DNA of 7,304 bases from Candidatus Fermentibacterales bacterium (GCA_016928495.1 JAFGKQ010000292.1:1-7304), one strand, 5' to 3'; numbered from the stretch's first letter, positions 1-6,313 are shown. The notes: a model not told the origin generated them from the letters alone. Numbers and translations: made by a program.

Positions 1-1
1 C

Positions 2-211
2 GTGGCGGCGCTGGAGGCGAGCTTCCTGCCCGGCAGCTGCCTCGAGGACGGCTGGGAGTGTGGGACCGAGAGCCCCCGGGACAGCGGCAGGTGCTCCCGC
101 GAGGACTCATGCCTCACCAGGAGGCTCTGGGCCCACCTCCGGGACATCTATGCGGGCACGCTGACGAGGAACACCCTGGCGGACCTTGCTGACGACCGGC
201 TGCGGGCCTGA
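2..211 (+). CDS. Rrf2/IscR-family transcriptional regulator, C-terminal fragment (5' end outside window)
   Basis: Only the last 69 codons are present; the reading frame is open to the left edge, and the GTG at base 2 is probably an internal valine, not a start. The visible part matches the C-terminal region of Rrf2 proteins: a cysteine-rich loop (Cys at fragment residues 13, 20, 31 and 37), then the segment CLTRRLW, an amphipathic helix, and a tail containing TLADLADD, closely resembling the E. coli IscR end (CLTHALW ... NITLGEL). Family members are winged-helix dimers that bind DNA and often carry a [2Fe-2S] cluster on these cysteines. The arginine two residues before LW replaces the IscR cluster ligand His107, as is common outside the IscR subgroup. 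The gene lies 42 bp upstream of a cluster scaffold gene in the same direction, so autoregulation of the Fe-S operon is likely (inference). The DNA-binding domain is not visible, so the subfamily cannot be fixed. Confidence 0.85.
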   Translation: MAALEASFLPGSCLEDGWECGTESPRDSGRCSREDSCLTRRLWAHLRDIYAGTLTRNTLADLADDRLRA

Positions 212-253
212 GGCCGATCAGACCGGGCCAGAAGAAAGCTGACGGACGAGAAG

Positions 254-838
254 ATGTGGAAGTACTCCGAGAAGCTGATGGATCACTTCATGAACCCGCG
301 CAACGTCGGGGAGATAGAGGACGCCGACGGGCACTCCGAGGTCGGTTCGCCTCAGTGCGGGGATGCCATGACCCTGGACCTGCTGGTGGATGACGACGAG
401 AACATCGAGGACGTCCGGTTCAGGACCTTCGGGTGCGCTGCCGCGATCGCGTCGGCCTCCGCTCTCACCGAGATGGTGAAGGGCGAGAAGATAGGGCAGG
501 CCCTGGACATAAGGAACAGGCAGATCGCGGACTACCTTGGCGGCATGCCGCCCGAGAAGTTCCATTGCTCCGTGATGGGCAGGGAGGCCCTCACCTCCGC
601 AGTGGCCGACTACATGAGAAAGAGGGATGAGCTCGAGAGGGCTGCCAGGGAGCTCCTCGCCTCCCCTCCCGACGATATCCCCGATGCTCTGAGGGCGGCG
701 AGGATCACCAGAGCGCACAGCAAGCACGTATGGGTTGCGTCGGAGGCGGACCTGCCCGAGCCGGACCTGGAGTGGCTGGGCCTTCGCCTGTCCGGGCTGA
801 CCGGCCGTAGAGTCGAAGCCCGGCGGGATGAGACGTGA
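254..838 (+). CDS. iscU: IscU/NifU-like iron-sulfur cluster scaffold protein with C-terminal extension
   Basis: This scaffold receives sulfur from a cysteine desulfurase, assembles [2Fe-2S] or [4Fe-4S] clusters and passes them to apoproteins in the cytoplasm. Residues 1-116 are a clear IscU/NifU N-terminal domain starting [20 protein letters not shown]. All ligands are present: Cys35 and Asp37 in PQCGD, Cys61 in [11 protein letters not shown], and His104-Cys105 in FHCSVMG, corresponding to E. coli IscU C37, D39, C63, H105 and C106. The LPPVK chaperone-recognition loop of classical IscU is not conserved; GMPPEK is found there. Residues from about 117 to 194 form an extra charged tail with no cysteine, so it is neither the NifU ferredoxin-like domain nor an Nfu CxxC domain. 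The ATG start gives the expected family N-terminus, although the upstream Shine-Dalgarno sequence is weak. The stop overlaps the start of the following desulfurase gene by four bases. The symbol is used in the broad sense; NifU-like would be equally fair. Confidence 0.93.
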   Translation: MWKYSEKLMDHFMNPRNVGEIEDADGHSEVGSPQCGDAMTLDLLVDDDENIEDVRFRTFGCAAAIASASALTEMVKGEKIGQALDIRNRQIADYLGGMPPEKFHCSVMGREALTSAVADYMRKRDELERAARELLASPPDDIPDALRAARITRAHSKHVWVASEADLPEPDLEWLGLRLSGLTGRRVEARRDET

Positions 839-1986
839 CCGTATACCTCGATAACAATGCGACAACGATGCCGGCCCCCGAGGTAAGGGAAGCCATGCTG
901 CCCTTCCTCGGGGACATGTACTCGAACGCATCGAGCTTCCACTCGTTCGGAACCGCTGTCAGGGAGGCGGTCGAGCAGGCCAGGTCCCGGGTTGCCGCAC
1001 TGATCCGCGCCAGGCCCGAAGAGGTCTACTTCACGAGCGGGGGAACCGAGAGCGACAACTGGGCGATCAAGGGAGCCATGGCAAGGCACGGCTCGGGGGC
1101 TCTGCTCGTGACGAGCGCGGTGGAGCATCCTGCCGTCCTCGAGATAGCATCCGCCTCCGGCTCTCTTGGCTTCGAGTCAGTCCTGGTCCCCGTCGATTCC
1201 GGAGGCAACGCGGACATCGAAGCCTATCGCAGGGCCCTGGAGAGAGAGCCGGCGCTGGTCTCGATGATGATGGCCAACAACGAGACCGGGGTGATCTTCC
1301 CGGTTGGGGAGCTCGCCGACCTGGCCCATCAGGCAGGGGCGCTGTTCCACACCGACGCCGTGCAGGCCGTCGGCAAGGTACCGGTGGACCTCGAGGCAAG
1401 GACGGGCATAGACCTGCTGAGCATCTCGGGGCACAAGCTCCACGCGCCCAAAGGTATAGGCGCCCTGTTCGTCAGAAGGGGCGTAGACCTCGAGCCCTTC
1501 ATGCATGGAGGGCACCAGGAGCGCGGGCTGCGCTCCGGCACCTACAACAGCCCCGGCATAGTCGGGCTGGGAATGGCAGCGGAGTTGGCTGCCTCGCTTC
1601 CCGAGGAGGCTCATTCCCGCCTTCTGGAGCTGAGGACGAGGATGGAGATCGGCATACTCGAGCGCTGTCCCGGCTCCGCGATAGTGGCCAGGGAGTCTGA
1701 CAGACTGCCCAACACGCTTACGGCCATCTTCTCCGGCGTAGAGAGCGAGTCGACTCTGATGATGCTGGACATGGAAGGCGTGTGCGCCTCGTCCGGATCG
1801 GCCTGCAGCACGGGCAGCAAGGACCCGAGTCACGTGCTGAAGGCGATGGGGATAGGCTCGAATCTTTCCAACAGCGCGATCAGGTTCAGCCTGAGCAGGT
1901 ACACGACCGCCGACGAGGTGGATCTCGCCCTGGATGTCCTGGAGAGAGCGATCGCAAAGCTGAGGAGGATCTCACCCTACGTCTGA
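835..1986 (+). CDS. iscS: Cysteine desulfurase, NifS/IscS type (PLP-dependent)
   Basis: The enzyme converts L-cysteine to alanine plus an enzyme-bound persulfide, the sulfur source for Fe-S clusters (and possibly for tRNA thiolation or other cofactors). The 383-residue protein is close to the usual NifS/IscS length. Visible hallmarks are the N-terminal [18 protein letters not shown], which helps bind PLP phosphate; His98 in VEHPAV; Asp174 and Gln177 in TDAVQAVG; the Schiff-base Lys201 in [10 protein letters not shown]; and the catalytic Cys324 in [10 protein letters not shown], followed by PSHVL. The long flexible Cys loop and this motif mark a group I enzyme rather than SufS-type group II. 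The start is GTG at 835, inside the GTGA overlap with the scaffold stop, which suggests translational coupling and a fixed ratio of the two partners. An upstream purine-rich stretch (GGCGGGATGAG) may act as the ribosome binding site. No catalytic residue is missing. Confidence 0.97.
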   Translation: MTVYLDNNATTMPAPEVREAMLPFLGDMYSNASSFHSFGTAVREAVEQARSRVAALIRARPEEVYFTSGGTESDNWAIKGAMARHGSGALLVTSAVEHPAVLEIASASGSLGFESVLVPVDSGGNADIEAYRRALEREPALVSMMMANNETGVIFPVGELADLAHQAGALFHTDAVQAVGKVPVDLEARTGIDLLSISGHKLHAPKGIGALFVRRGVDLEPFMHGGHQERGLRSGTYNSPGIVGLGMAAELAASLPEEAHSRLLELRTRMEIGILERCPGSAIVARESDRLPNTLTAIFSGVESESTLMMLDMEGVCASSGSACSTGSKDPSHVLKAMGIGSNLSNSAIRFSLSRYTTADEVDLALDVLERAIAKLRRISPYV

Positions 1987-2008
1987 CCGTCAGCAGGGCG
2001 ATCGTTTC

Positions 2009-2764
2009 CTATTGCAGCCAGGTGCCCCAGTTGACCAGGCAGCCGATCGAGAAATCGGGGTGGCCGTCGAGAGCTGCCTCGGCAACGAAACCGATCTTGA
2101 GGGCGTCTCCGAGGATCGCTGAGGCGCCCCCCGCGGCCACGAGCTGCCCGGCCGTGCTTCCCGTCGCGCTGAGGAAGAACATGAGGTCCCTGCGGACGAA
2201 GCTCGTCCCGCCGACCTCGAATCGCCCGTAGTCCGTCAGCTCGTCGTCGCCGAAGGGGTTGTGGCCGCCCGACAGGACGTACTGGAACCCCGCCGTGAGC
2301 CGGAACATCCTGAAGGTGCCCGAGGTCGCGAAGCCCATTCCGAGCTCGGCTCCCGGGTCTCTGCCCTCGACGCCGGTGGGGAGGGACAGGTCTGCCAGCA
2401 GAGCAAGCTCGTTGCCGGCACGGGCGGTCTCGTACAGCCACTTGCCGGAAAGACCGAGGTCTCCGAGAAGAGCGTCATCCCGGTCGTCATCCAGGTAGAT
2501 GTCGAGGCTTGCCCCGAGCTCCAGGTCGGGCATGAGGCCCCATGCAGCCGCCAGTGGCGCCGTCATCGACTGGACCCCTTCGCTGATCCTCGAGTAGAGG
2601 AAGCCCCCCTGAACGCTCAGGAACCCCTCTGGAACAACGTCGGCGGTCGTCACGCCGGGGTAACCGGACAGACCGGAGAGCGAGAGCATCGACTCCGGCG
2701 GCTCCTGGGCCAGGGCACAAGCGGCCAGGAGCGCCGTCAGGACGGGCGCGAGAGCTCGGGTCAT
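2009..2764 (-). CDS. Exported beta-barrel-like protein of unknown function (outer-membrane candidate)
   Basis: I do not recognise a specific family. The 251-residue product begins MTRALAPVLTALLAACALAQ, a typical signal sequence (Arg3, hydrophobic core 4-18). Cleavage is ambiguous: signal peptidase I after ALA at 19, or lipoprotein processing at LAAC (residues 13-16). The mature part is rich in Gly, Ala, Leu and aromatic residues in alternating patterns that suggest antiparallel strands: roughly 47-59, 68-91, 101-111, 118-128, 139-160, 181-201, 207-231 and 238-250. The segment NELALLADLSLPTG resembles the SLPTG turn seen in outer-membrane proteins of the 'MetA-pathway of phenol degradation' type (PF13557); that resemblance is weak and from memory. 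The ATG at 2764 is chosen because a strong Shine-Dalgarno sequence sits six bases upstream and the signal peptide starts there. The frame is open further upstream (to 3088), but that part overlaps the divergent gene and reads as non-protein-like. The gene converges on the desulfurase with 22 bp between stop codons. Confidence 0.8.
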   Translation of the reverse strand: MTRALAPVLTALLAACALAQEPPESMLSLSGLSGYPGVTTADVVPEGFLSVQGGFLYSRISEGVQSMTAPLAAAWGLMPDLELGASLDIYLDDDRDDALLGDLGLSGKWLYETARAGNELALLADLSLPTGVEGRDPGAELGMGFATSGTFRMFRLTAGFQYVLSGGHNPFGDDELTDYGRFEVGGTSFVRRDLMFFLSATGSTAGQLVAAGGASAILGDALKIGFVAEAALDGHPDFSIGCLVNWGTWLQ

Positions 2765-2885
2765 CACCTTCCTCCCGTTGCATGAATGGACCAGCGCGAA
2801 GATATTCACTGCCGTAGCGGAGGGCCAGCCTGAACCCCTGCCGCACGTCCTCCGCGGAGCATGACGCGAGCACGTAGGGATGGAG
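2765..2885. promoter_or_regulatory. Divergent intergenic region, presumed shared promoter region
   Basis: These 121 bp separate two genes transcribed away from each other, so promoters for both should lie here (inference from layout). No convincing -35/-10 pair is visible in either direction. The best -10-like string for the leftward gene is TATCTT on the minus strand, inside GTGAATATCTT (complement around 2801-2811), without a matching -35. A perfect 10-bp palindrome, CTCCGCGGAG at 2850-2859, flanked by CGTC and GACG in inverted orientation, is a possible operator site, although short GC palindromes are common in such DNA. Confidence 0.4.
2771..2776 (-). promoter_or_regulatory. Ribosome binding site that fixes the start of the beta-barrel-like gene
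   Basis: On the minus strand the sequence reads GGGAGGAAGGTG directly before the ATG at 2764. The GGAGG core is a near-perfect anti-16S match with a six-base spacer. It decides between this start and the longer open frame reaching position 3088. Confidence 0.8.
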
Positions 2886-3275
2886 ATGCGAGCTTCGGAG
2901 TTGTTCCTGATTCTGCTGATCACAGCCACTCTTGCAGGGCTGGGAGTGGTGCTGCTGGTCGACCCCGATGCCGGGCCGGCTGCGTCATGCGGCGACACCC
3001 TGCCGCCGCAATCGGCCGAGCCGCTGGTGCGCTGCTTCGAGCAGATCGCCCTGGGCGGCGCACCCAGGGCGAGAACCTCCGGAGACACCCTGATCTATAC
3101 CGTGGACCTGGATCCCGCCACTCATTCGCTCGCGGAGGCCAATCTCCTCCTCACGAGGGCACTTGCGGAGACCGACATGGAGCACCTGCTCACCAGGGCT
3201 GCGGGAGATCATCTGCTCTGCTTCGTGCTCAGAAGCAATGGCGGCCAGCCCCTGAGGATAGACCTGAAACACTGA
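2886..3275 (+). CDS. Small membrane-anchored protein, unidentified
   Basis: I do not recognise this 129-residue protein. Residues 6-25 (LFLILLITATLAGLGVVLLV) form one strongly hydrophobic segment preceded by a short charged N-terminus (MRASE), so it is a signal anchor or an uncleaved signal sequence with the remainder probably outside the membrane. The soluble part has Cys35 and Cys50, which could form a disulfide, and a third Cys112 in LLCFVLRSN. The order from about residue 68 looks like strand (DTLIYTVDL), helix (LAEANLLLTRALAET), strand (HLLCFVLRS), strand (QPLRIDLK), suggesting a small alpha/beta domain. I prefer the ATG at 2886 because AGGGA at 2876-2880 lies five bases upstream; an in-frame ATG at 2880 would add two residues but has no spaced ribosome binding site. 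The gene lies upstream of secDF, where yajC often sits, but I see no YajC sequence signature. High-GC third positions and a clean open frame support it as a real gene. Confidence 0.7.
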   Translation: MRASELFLILLITATLAGLGVVLLVDPDAGPAASCGDTLPPQSAEPLVRCFEQIALGGAPRARTSGDTLIYTVDLDPATHSLAEANLLLTRALAETDMEHLLTRAAGDHLLCFVLRSNGGQPLRIDLKH

Positions 3276-3307
3276 TCGCCCCGGTGCTTCGGAAATGGGT
3301 GCGTTGA

Positions 3308-3336
3308 TTGACAGGTCAGCAGCCGAAACTTATTGA
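3308..3336 (+). promoter_or_regulatory. Candidate sigma-70-type promoter for secDF
   Basis: TTGACA at 3308-3313 is a perfect -35 consensus. After a 17-base spacer comes TATTGA (3331-3336), which keeps the first three bases of the -10 consensus but is otherwise weak. The surrounding DNA is noticeably richer in A+T than the rest of the window. Initiation would be expected near 3342-3345, giving an untranslated leader of about 170 bases before secDF. Confidence 0.5.
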
Positions 3337-3338
3337 TC

Positions 3339-3450
3339 GTCTTCGCTCTTGAGAGCGCAAGGTGGCCCTGTCCCAGAACGGGAAATCCCCCTCCTGCCCC
3401 GATGGGCGGCGAGACTGCCGGGCTTTCCTGCCCTGCTCTCGAAAGAAGAC
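3339..3450 (+). other. Candidate structured RNA element in the secDF leader
   Basis: GTCTTC (3339-3344) is complementary to GAAGAC (3445-3450), and GAGAGC (3351-3356) to GCTCTC (3435-3440). The two helices stack with internal loops of six and four bases and close a 78-base interior. That interior can form short hairpins, for example GCCC-CGAT-GGGC (3396-3407, extendable by two pairs) and GGGC-TTTCCT-GCCC (3420-3433). GAGCG (3353-3357) can instead pair locally with CGCTC (3344-3348) around a TTGA loop, so two exclusive folds exist. If transcription starts near 3343, the outermost helix would be only partly transcribed. No known class is recognised; the fold is inference from one sequence. Confidence 0.3.
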
Positions 3451-3502
3451 GCAAGCGCGGTTGACCCGGGTATCGGGCGCAGTCTCCGACCTGGACGTCA
3501 CT

Positions 3503-3508
3503 GGAGGT
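3503..3508 (+). promoter_or_regulatory. Shine-Dalgarno sequence of secDF, possibly masked
   Basis: GGAGGT lies eight bases upstream of the ATG at 3517 and confirms that start. The upstream bases GTCTCCG (3482-3488) can pair with TGGAGGT (3502-3508), counting three G-U pairs, across a 13-base loop. This would cover the whole ribosome binding site, so translation control is possible but unproven. Confidence 0.6.
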
Positions 3509-3516
3509 AGTCGCGA

Positions 3517-6312
3517 ATGAAGAGATCCCCGAACTGGAGGATGTGGAGCTCGCTGGCGGTCTTCGTAGTGGCCGTCCTCATGATCTGGCCCACCGTGAGG
3601 TGGTACTCCCTTCCGGCCCTGGAGCGGGACAGGGCGGAGGCAGCGGTCCAGCCGGAGACCGACAACCCCTATCTGCGCTCTCTGCTCGACGGGATACGCG
3701 AGGAGGGCGGAGAAGAGCTCCTCCAGCACTACAGGGACCTCTACCGCAGAAGCAGTGGCGTCATCAAGCTTGGCCTGGACCTGCAGGGAGGCATGTATCT
3801 CGCCTATACCGTCATCCCGTCCGCCGGCCTCGAGACGGAGGAGGCCCTGGACCAGGCGGTCGAGATAATCCGCAACAGGATAGACGAGTTCGGGGTCGCA
3901 GAGCCATCCATCACGAGGCAGGGAGACGACAGGCTCGTGGTCATGCTCCCCGGTGTCCGGGACCCCGCCAGGGCCAGGGCCATCGTCGAGCGCCAGGCAC
4001 TTCTGGAGTTCAAGCTCGTGGCCTATCCCACGGAGCAGTATCCGACCCCCGCATCGGTGCCCGTCGTCAGGGAGATAGACTCACGTCTCGCCGAGCTGGA
4101 GATCGAGGCTCCCCTCGCTCCCGGTCCGGTCGAGCCGGGTCTGGAAGCCCTGCCCGACAGCTCCGGCGAGGAGGCTCCGGACTACGTCATGGACATCCCG
4201 GAGCCGGTCGTCGAAGTGCCGGAGCCCGAGCAGACGGGCAGCTTCTCCGGCCTCTTCCGCTTCGCAGACGAGAATCTCGCCAACGCCATGAGCATCTTCC
4301 CCGGTGACTGGGTCGTGGTCGAGGGCGATGACCTCGACAGGCTCAACGACCTCATCAACACGCCGGAAGTCGCCGCGATCCTCGAGTCCGCGAACCTGGA
4401 GCTGGCCTTCGGGAAGCCCCATGAGACGGCGGAGGCCGTCTATCACCCGGTGTTCCTGGTGCCGCTGGACGTGACGAGGGGCTGGGGCACGCAGACGGAC
4501 GTGCGGCACGATTCGTACGTAGTGACGGGAGCGAATCTTCAGGATGCCAGGGTCCGCATGTCCGACAGCGGGACCCTCGGAACGAACCCCTACCTGATCC
4601 TCGAGTTCGATTCCGAGGGCTCGAGGAACTGGGAGCAACTGACGGGAGAGAACGTCGACCAGAGGGTCACGATAATCCTCGATGGCACCGTGTACTCGGT
4701 TGCGCGGATCCGGGAGAGGATCGCCGGAGGAGGGACGAGGCTCACGGGTGGGTTCACCCTGGAGGAGGCCCGGGACCTCAGGCTCGTGCTGAAGGCCGGG
4801 TCCCTCCCTGCCGAGCTGGAGATCGCGGAGGAACAGACCATCGGCCCGAGCCTTGGCCAGAAGTCCATCAACCAGGGCATCATCGCCGCAGTGGTGGGAC
4901 TGGTCCTGATCGGCCTCTTCATGATCGTCTACTACGGCATGGGCGGTCTGATAGCCAACCTGATACTCATCTTCGACATGCTGATCATCATGGCAGTGCT
5001 CTGCTTCCCGGGGCCTTTCGCCGACATGGGCATAGCCGGCCTGGGGGCCAGGCTCTCCCTGCCCGGGATCGCCGGCATCATCCTGACGATCGGCATGGCG
5101 GTCGACGCGAGCGTGCTGATCTACGAGCGCATAAGGGAGGAGAGCCGCTCGGGCAAGCCCGTGAAGAGCGCTGTGGATGCGGGTTATGACAGAGCCTTCA
5201 TCACGATCCTCGACTCCAACCTTACGACGCTGATCACGGCCCTGGTCCTCTACCGCTTCGGCACGGGGCCCATAAGGGGGTTCGCGGTCACGCTGTCCGT
5301 CGGAATCGTCGCCAGCATGTTCTGCTCTCTCGTGTTCGGGCGCTCGGTGATGACTAGCATCGTCAGGGGACTCAAGCTGACGAGCGTGAAGCTGGGCAGG
5401 CTCGCCGTCATGCGCGATGCCCACTACGGGATCGTGAACAGGCGGAAGATGGCCTACTTGCTGTCCTCGGCCATGATCCTGGCCGGGCTGGCCGGGTTCG
5501 TGATCAACGGCGGCTTCAGTCTCGCGATCGACTTCACCGGCGGAGTGGAGACGAGCGTGGTCAGACAGCAGGACATGCCCGTGGAGGAGCTGAAGGACCT
5601 GCTCGAGGCCTCCGGCCTTCAGAGCGTGCAGGTCCAGGCGCTGGTCGACTACCAGGGCGAAGGCTCTGCCTACGTCGTCAGGACCTCCAACAGCGACAAG
5701 GCATACGTGGACCGGGTTCTGTCGGATGCGGGCTGCTCGCCCATGGAGGAGAGGGAGGAGGGCAGCTCCTATATCCGGCAGATCGGGCCGCGGGTTGGAT
5801 CCGAGCTCCGGGACAAGGCCACCAAGGCGGTCTTCATGGCCATGATCTTCATCGTCATCTACATCTGGTGGCGCTTCCAGTTCAAGTGGGGCATAGCCGC
5901 GGTTGCGGCCCTGATCCATGACGTCCTGGTGACCCTGGGCCTGCTGGCCATCCTGAAGATCGAGGTCTCGCTCACCATCATAGCAGCCCTGCTGACGATA
6001 GTCGGATACTCGATCAACGACACGATCGTGGTGTTCGACCGGATCCGGGAGGATGTCAGGCTGCGCAAAGGCAGGAGCTTCGCGGAGACCGTCAACATCA
6101 GCATCAACGAGACGCTCGGGCGGACGATAATAACCTCTCTCACGACCTTCTTCGCCGTGCTGATGCTCTTCCTGTTCGGAGGGGGAACGATCTCCAGCTT
6201 CGCGTTGACCCTGCTGATAGGCATCATCGCCGGAACCTACTCGTCGGTCTTCGTGGCGAGCCCGATACTGGTGGACTGGAAGGACAGGAAGAAGGGCAGG
6301 GGCAAGGCCTGA
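3517..6312 (+). CDS. secDF: Protein translocase subunit SecDF (single-chain SecD-SecF fusion)
   Basis: SecDF uses the proton gradient to help pull proteins through SecYEG after SecA action, acting in the inner membrane with large domains outside. The 931 residues equal a full-length SecD plus SecF and are longer than the Thermus or Bacillus fusions (about 735). Order: TM1 (about 11-27); LGLDLQGGMYL at 85-95; periplasmic P1 region with a Pro/Glu-rich insert at about 193-240; ILDGTVYS at 387-394; five TMs between about 453 and 608; then the SecF half from about 633, with TM1, IDFTGG at 671-676, IGPRVGSEL at 756-764 and five further TMs ending near 918, followed by a basic tail. Proton-pathway residues are present: Asp530 in GMAVDASV, Asp835 in YSINDT and Arg869 in ETLGRT, matching Thermus D340, D637 and R671 (the 34-residue distance between the last two is identical). 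GGAGGT eight bases before the ATG supports the start. No yajC or tgt gene adjoins it here. Confidence 0.97.
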   Translation: MKRSPNWRMWSSLAVFVVAVLMIWPTVRWYSLPALERDRAEAAVQPETDNPYLRSLLDGIREEGGEELLQHYRDLYRRSSGVIKLGLDLQGGMYLAYTVIPSAGLETEEALDQAVEIIRNRIDEFGVAEPSITRQGDDRLVVMLPGVRDPARARAIVERQALLEFKLVAYPTEQYPTPASVPVVREIDSRLAELEIEAPLAPGPVEPGLEALPDSSGEEAPDYVMDIPEPVVEVPEPEQTGSFSGLFRFADENLANAMSIFPGDWVVVEGDDLDRLNDLINTPEVAAILESANLELAFGKPHETAEAVYHPVFLVPLDVTRGWGTQTDVRHDSYVVTGANLQDARVRMSDSGTLGTNPYLILEFDSEGSRNWEQLTGENVDQRVTIILDGTVYSVARIRERIAGGGTRLTGGFTLEEARDLRLVLKAGSLPAELEIAEEQTIGPSLGQKSINQGIIAAVVGLVLIGLFMIVYYGMGGLIANLILIFDMLIIMAVLCFPGPFADMGIAGLGARLSLPGIAGIILTIGMAVDASVLIYERIREESRSGKPVKSAVDAGYDRAFITILDSNLTTLITALVLYRFGTGPIRGFAVTLSVGIVASMFCSLVFGRSVMTSIVRGLKLTSVKLGRLAVMRDAHYGIVNRRKMAYLLSSAMILAGLAGFVINGGFSLAIDFTGGVETSVVRQQDMPVEELKDLLEASGLQSVQVQALVDYQGEGSAYVVRTSNSDKAYVDRVLSDAGCSPMEEREEGSSYIRQIGPRVGSELRDKATKAVFMAMIFIVIYIWWRFQFKWGIAAVAALIHDVLVTLGLLAILKIEVSLTIIAALLTIVGYSINDTIVVFDRIREDVRLRKGRSFAETVNISINETLGRTIITSLTTFFAVLMLFLFGGGTISSFALTLLIGIIAGTYSSVFVASPILVDWKDRKKGRGKA

Positions 6313-6313
6313 C

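Larger units (their letters stand above)
3276..3516 (+). promoter_or_regulatory. Leader/intergenic region upstream of secDF
   Basis: This 241-bp gap has no supported protein gene. From left to right it contains a short AT-richer stretch with a promoter-like TTGACA, a segment with long-range complementary ends around 3339-3450, a CCCG/CGGG hairpin at about 3465-3474, and a strong Shine-Dalgarno GGAGGT (3503-3508) eight bases before the secDF ATG. The length and internal complementarity suggest a regulated 5' untranslated region, but I cannot match it to a known riboswitch family. Confidence 0.5.

Noticed and set aside
218-931. Antisense open frame (237 codons) opposite the scaffold gene
   Set aside because: It overlaps the well-supported IscU-like gene and the desulfurase start, with no recognisable motif.
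1983-1993. CTGACCGTCAG inverted repeat between the desulfurase and barrel-like genes as a terminator
   Set aside because: The stem could be only four pairs with a three-base loop and there is no T-run, too weak to call.
1782-2231. Plus-strand open frame of 149 codons crossing the desulfurase end
   Set aside because: It overlaps the desulfurase catalytic region in another frame and the barrel-like gene on the other strand, with no ribosome binding site or motif.
2765-3088. N-terminal extension of the barrel-like protein by 108 codons
   Set aside because: The signal peptide and strong Shine-Dalgarno sequence place the start at 2764. The extension overlaps the divergent gene and has no protein-like pattern.
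3313-3328. Possible SRP RNA core near AGGTCAGCAGCCGAAA
   Set aside because: The conserved domain IV pattern (GTCAGG-CCGGAAGG-AGCAGC) is absent; only a few bases agree.
3380-3423. Cobalamin-riboswitch-like strings (GGGAAATCC ... CTGCCCC ... GACTGCC) in the secDF leader
   Set aside because: The conserved B12 box and the GGTG-AAAATCC order are missing, and the spacing does not fit. I treat it as chance similarity.
3461-3466. TTGACC as a second -35 element close to secDF
   Set aside because: No -10-like sequence occurs at 16-18 bases downstream, and the site lies inside a GC-rich hairpin.
4081-5919. Very long antisense open frame (612 codons) opposite secDF
   Set aside because: It lies entirely over an unambiguous secDF gene. 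Its translation is full of His, Asp, Arg and Gly without domains, as expected from the reverse strand of GC-rich codons.
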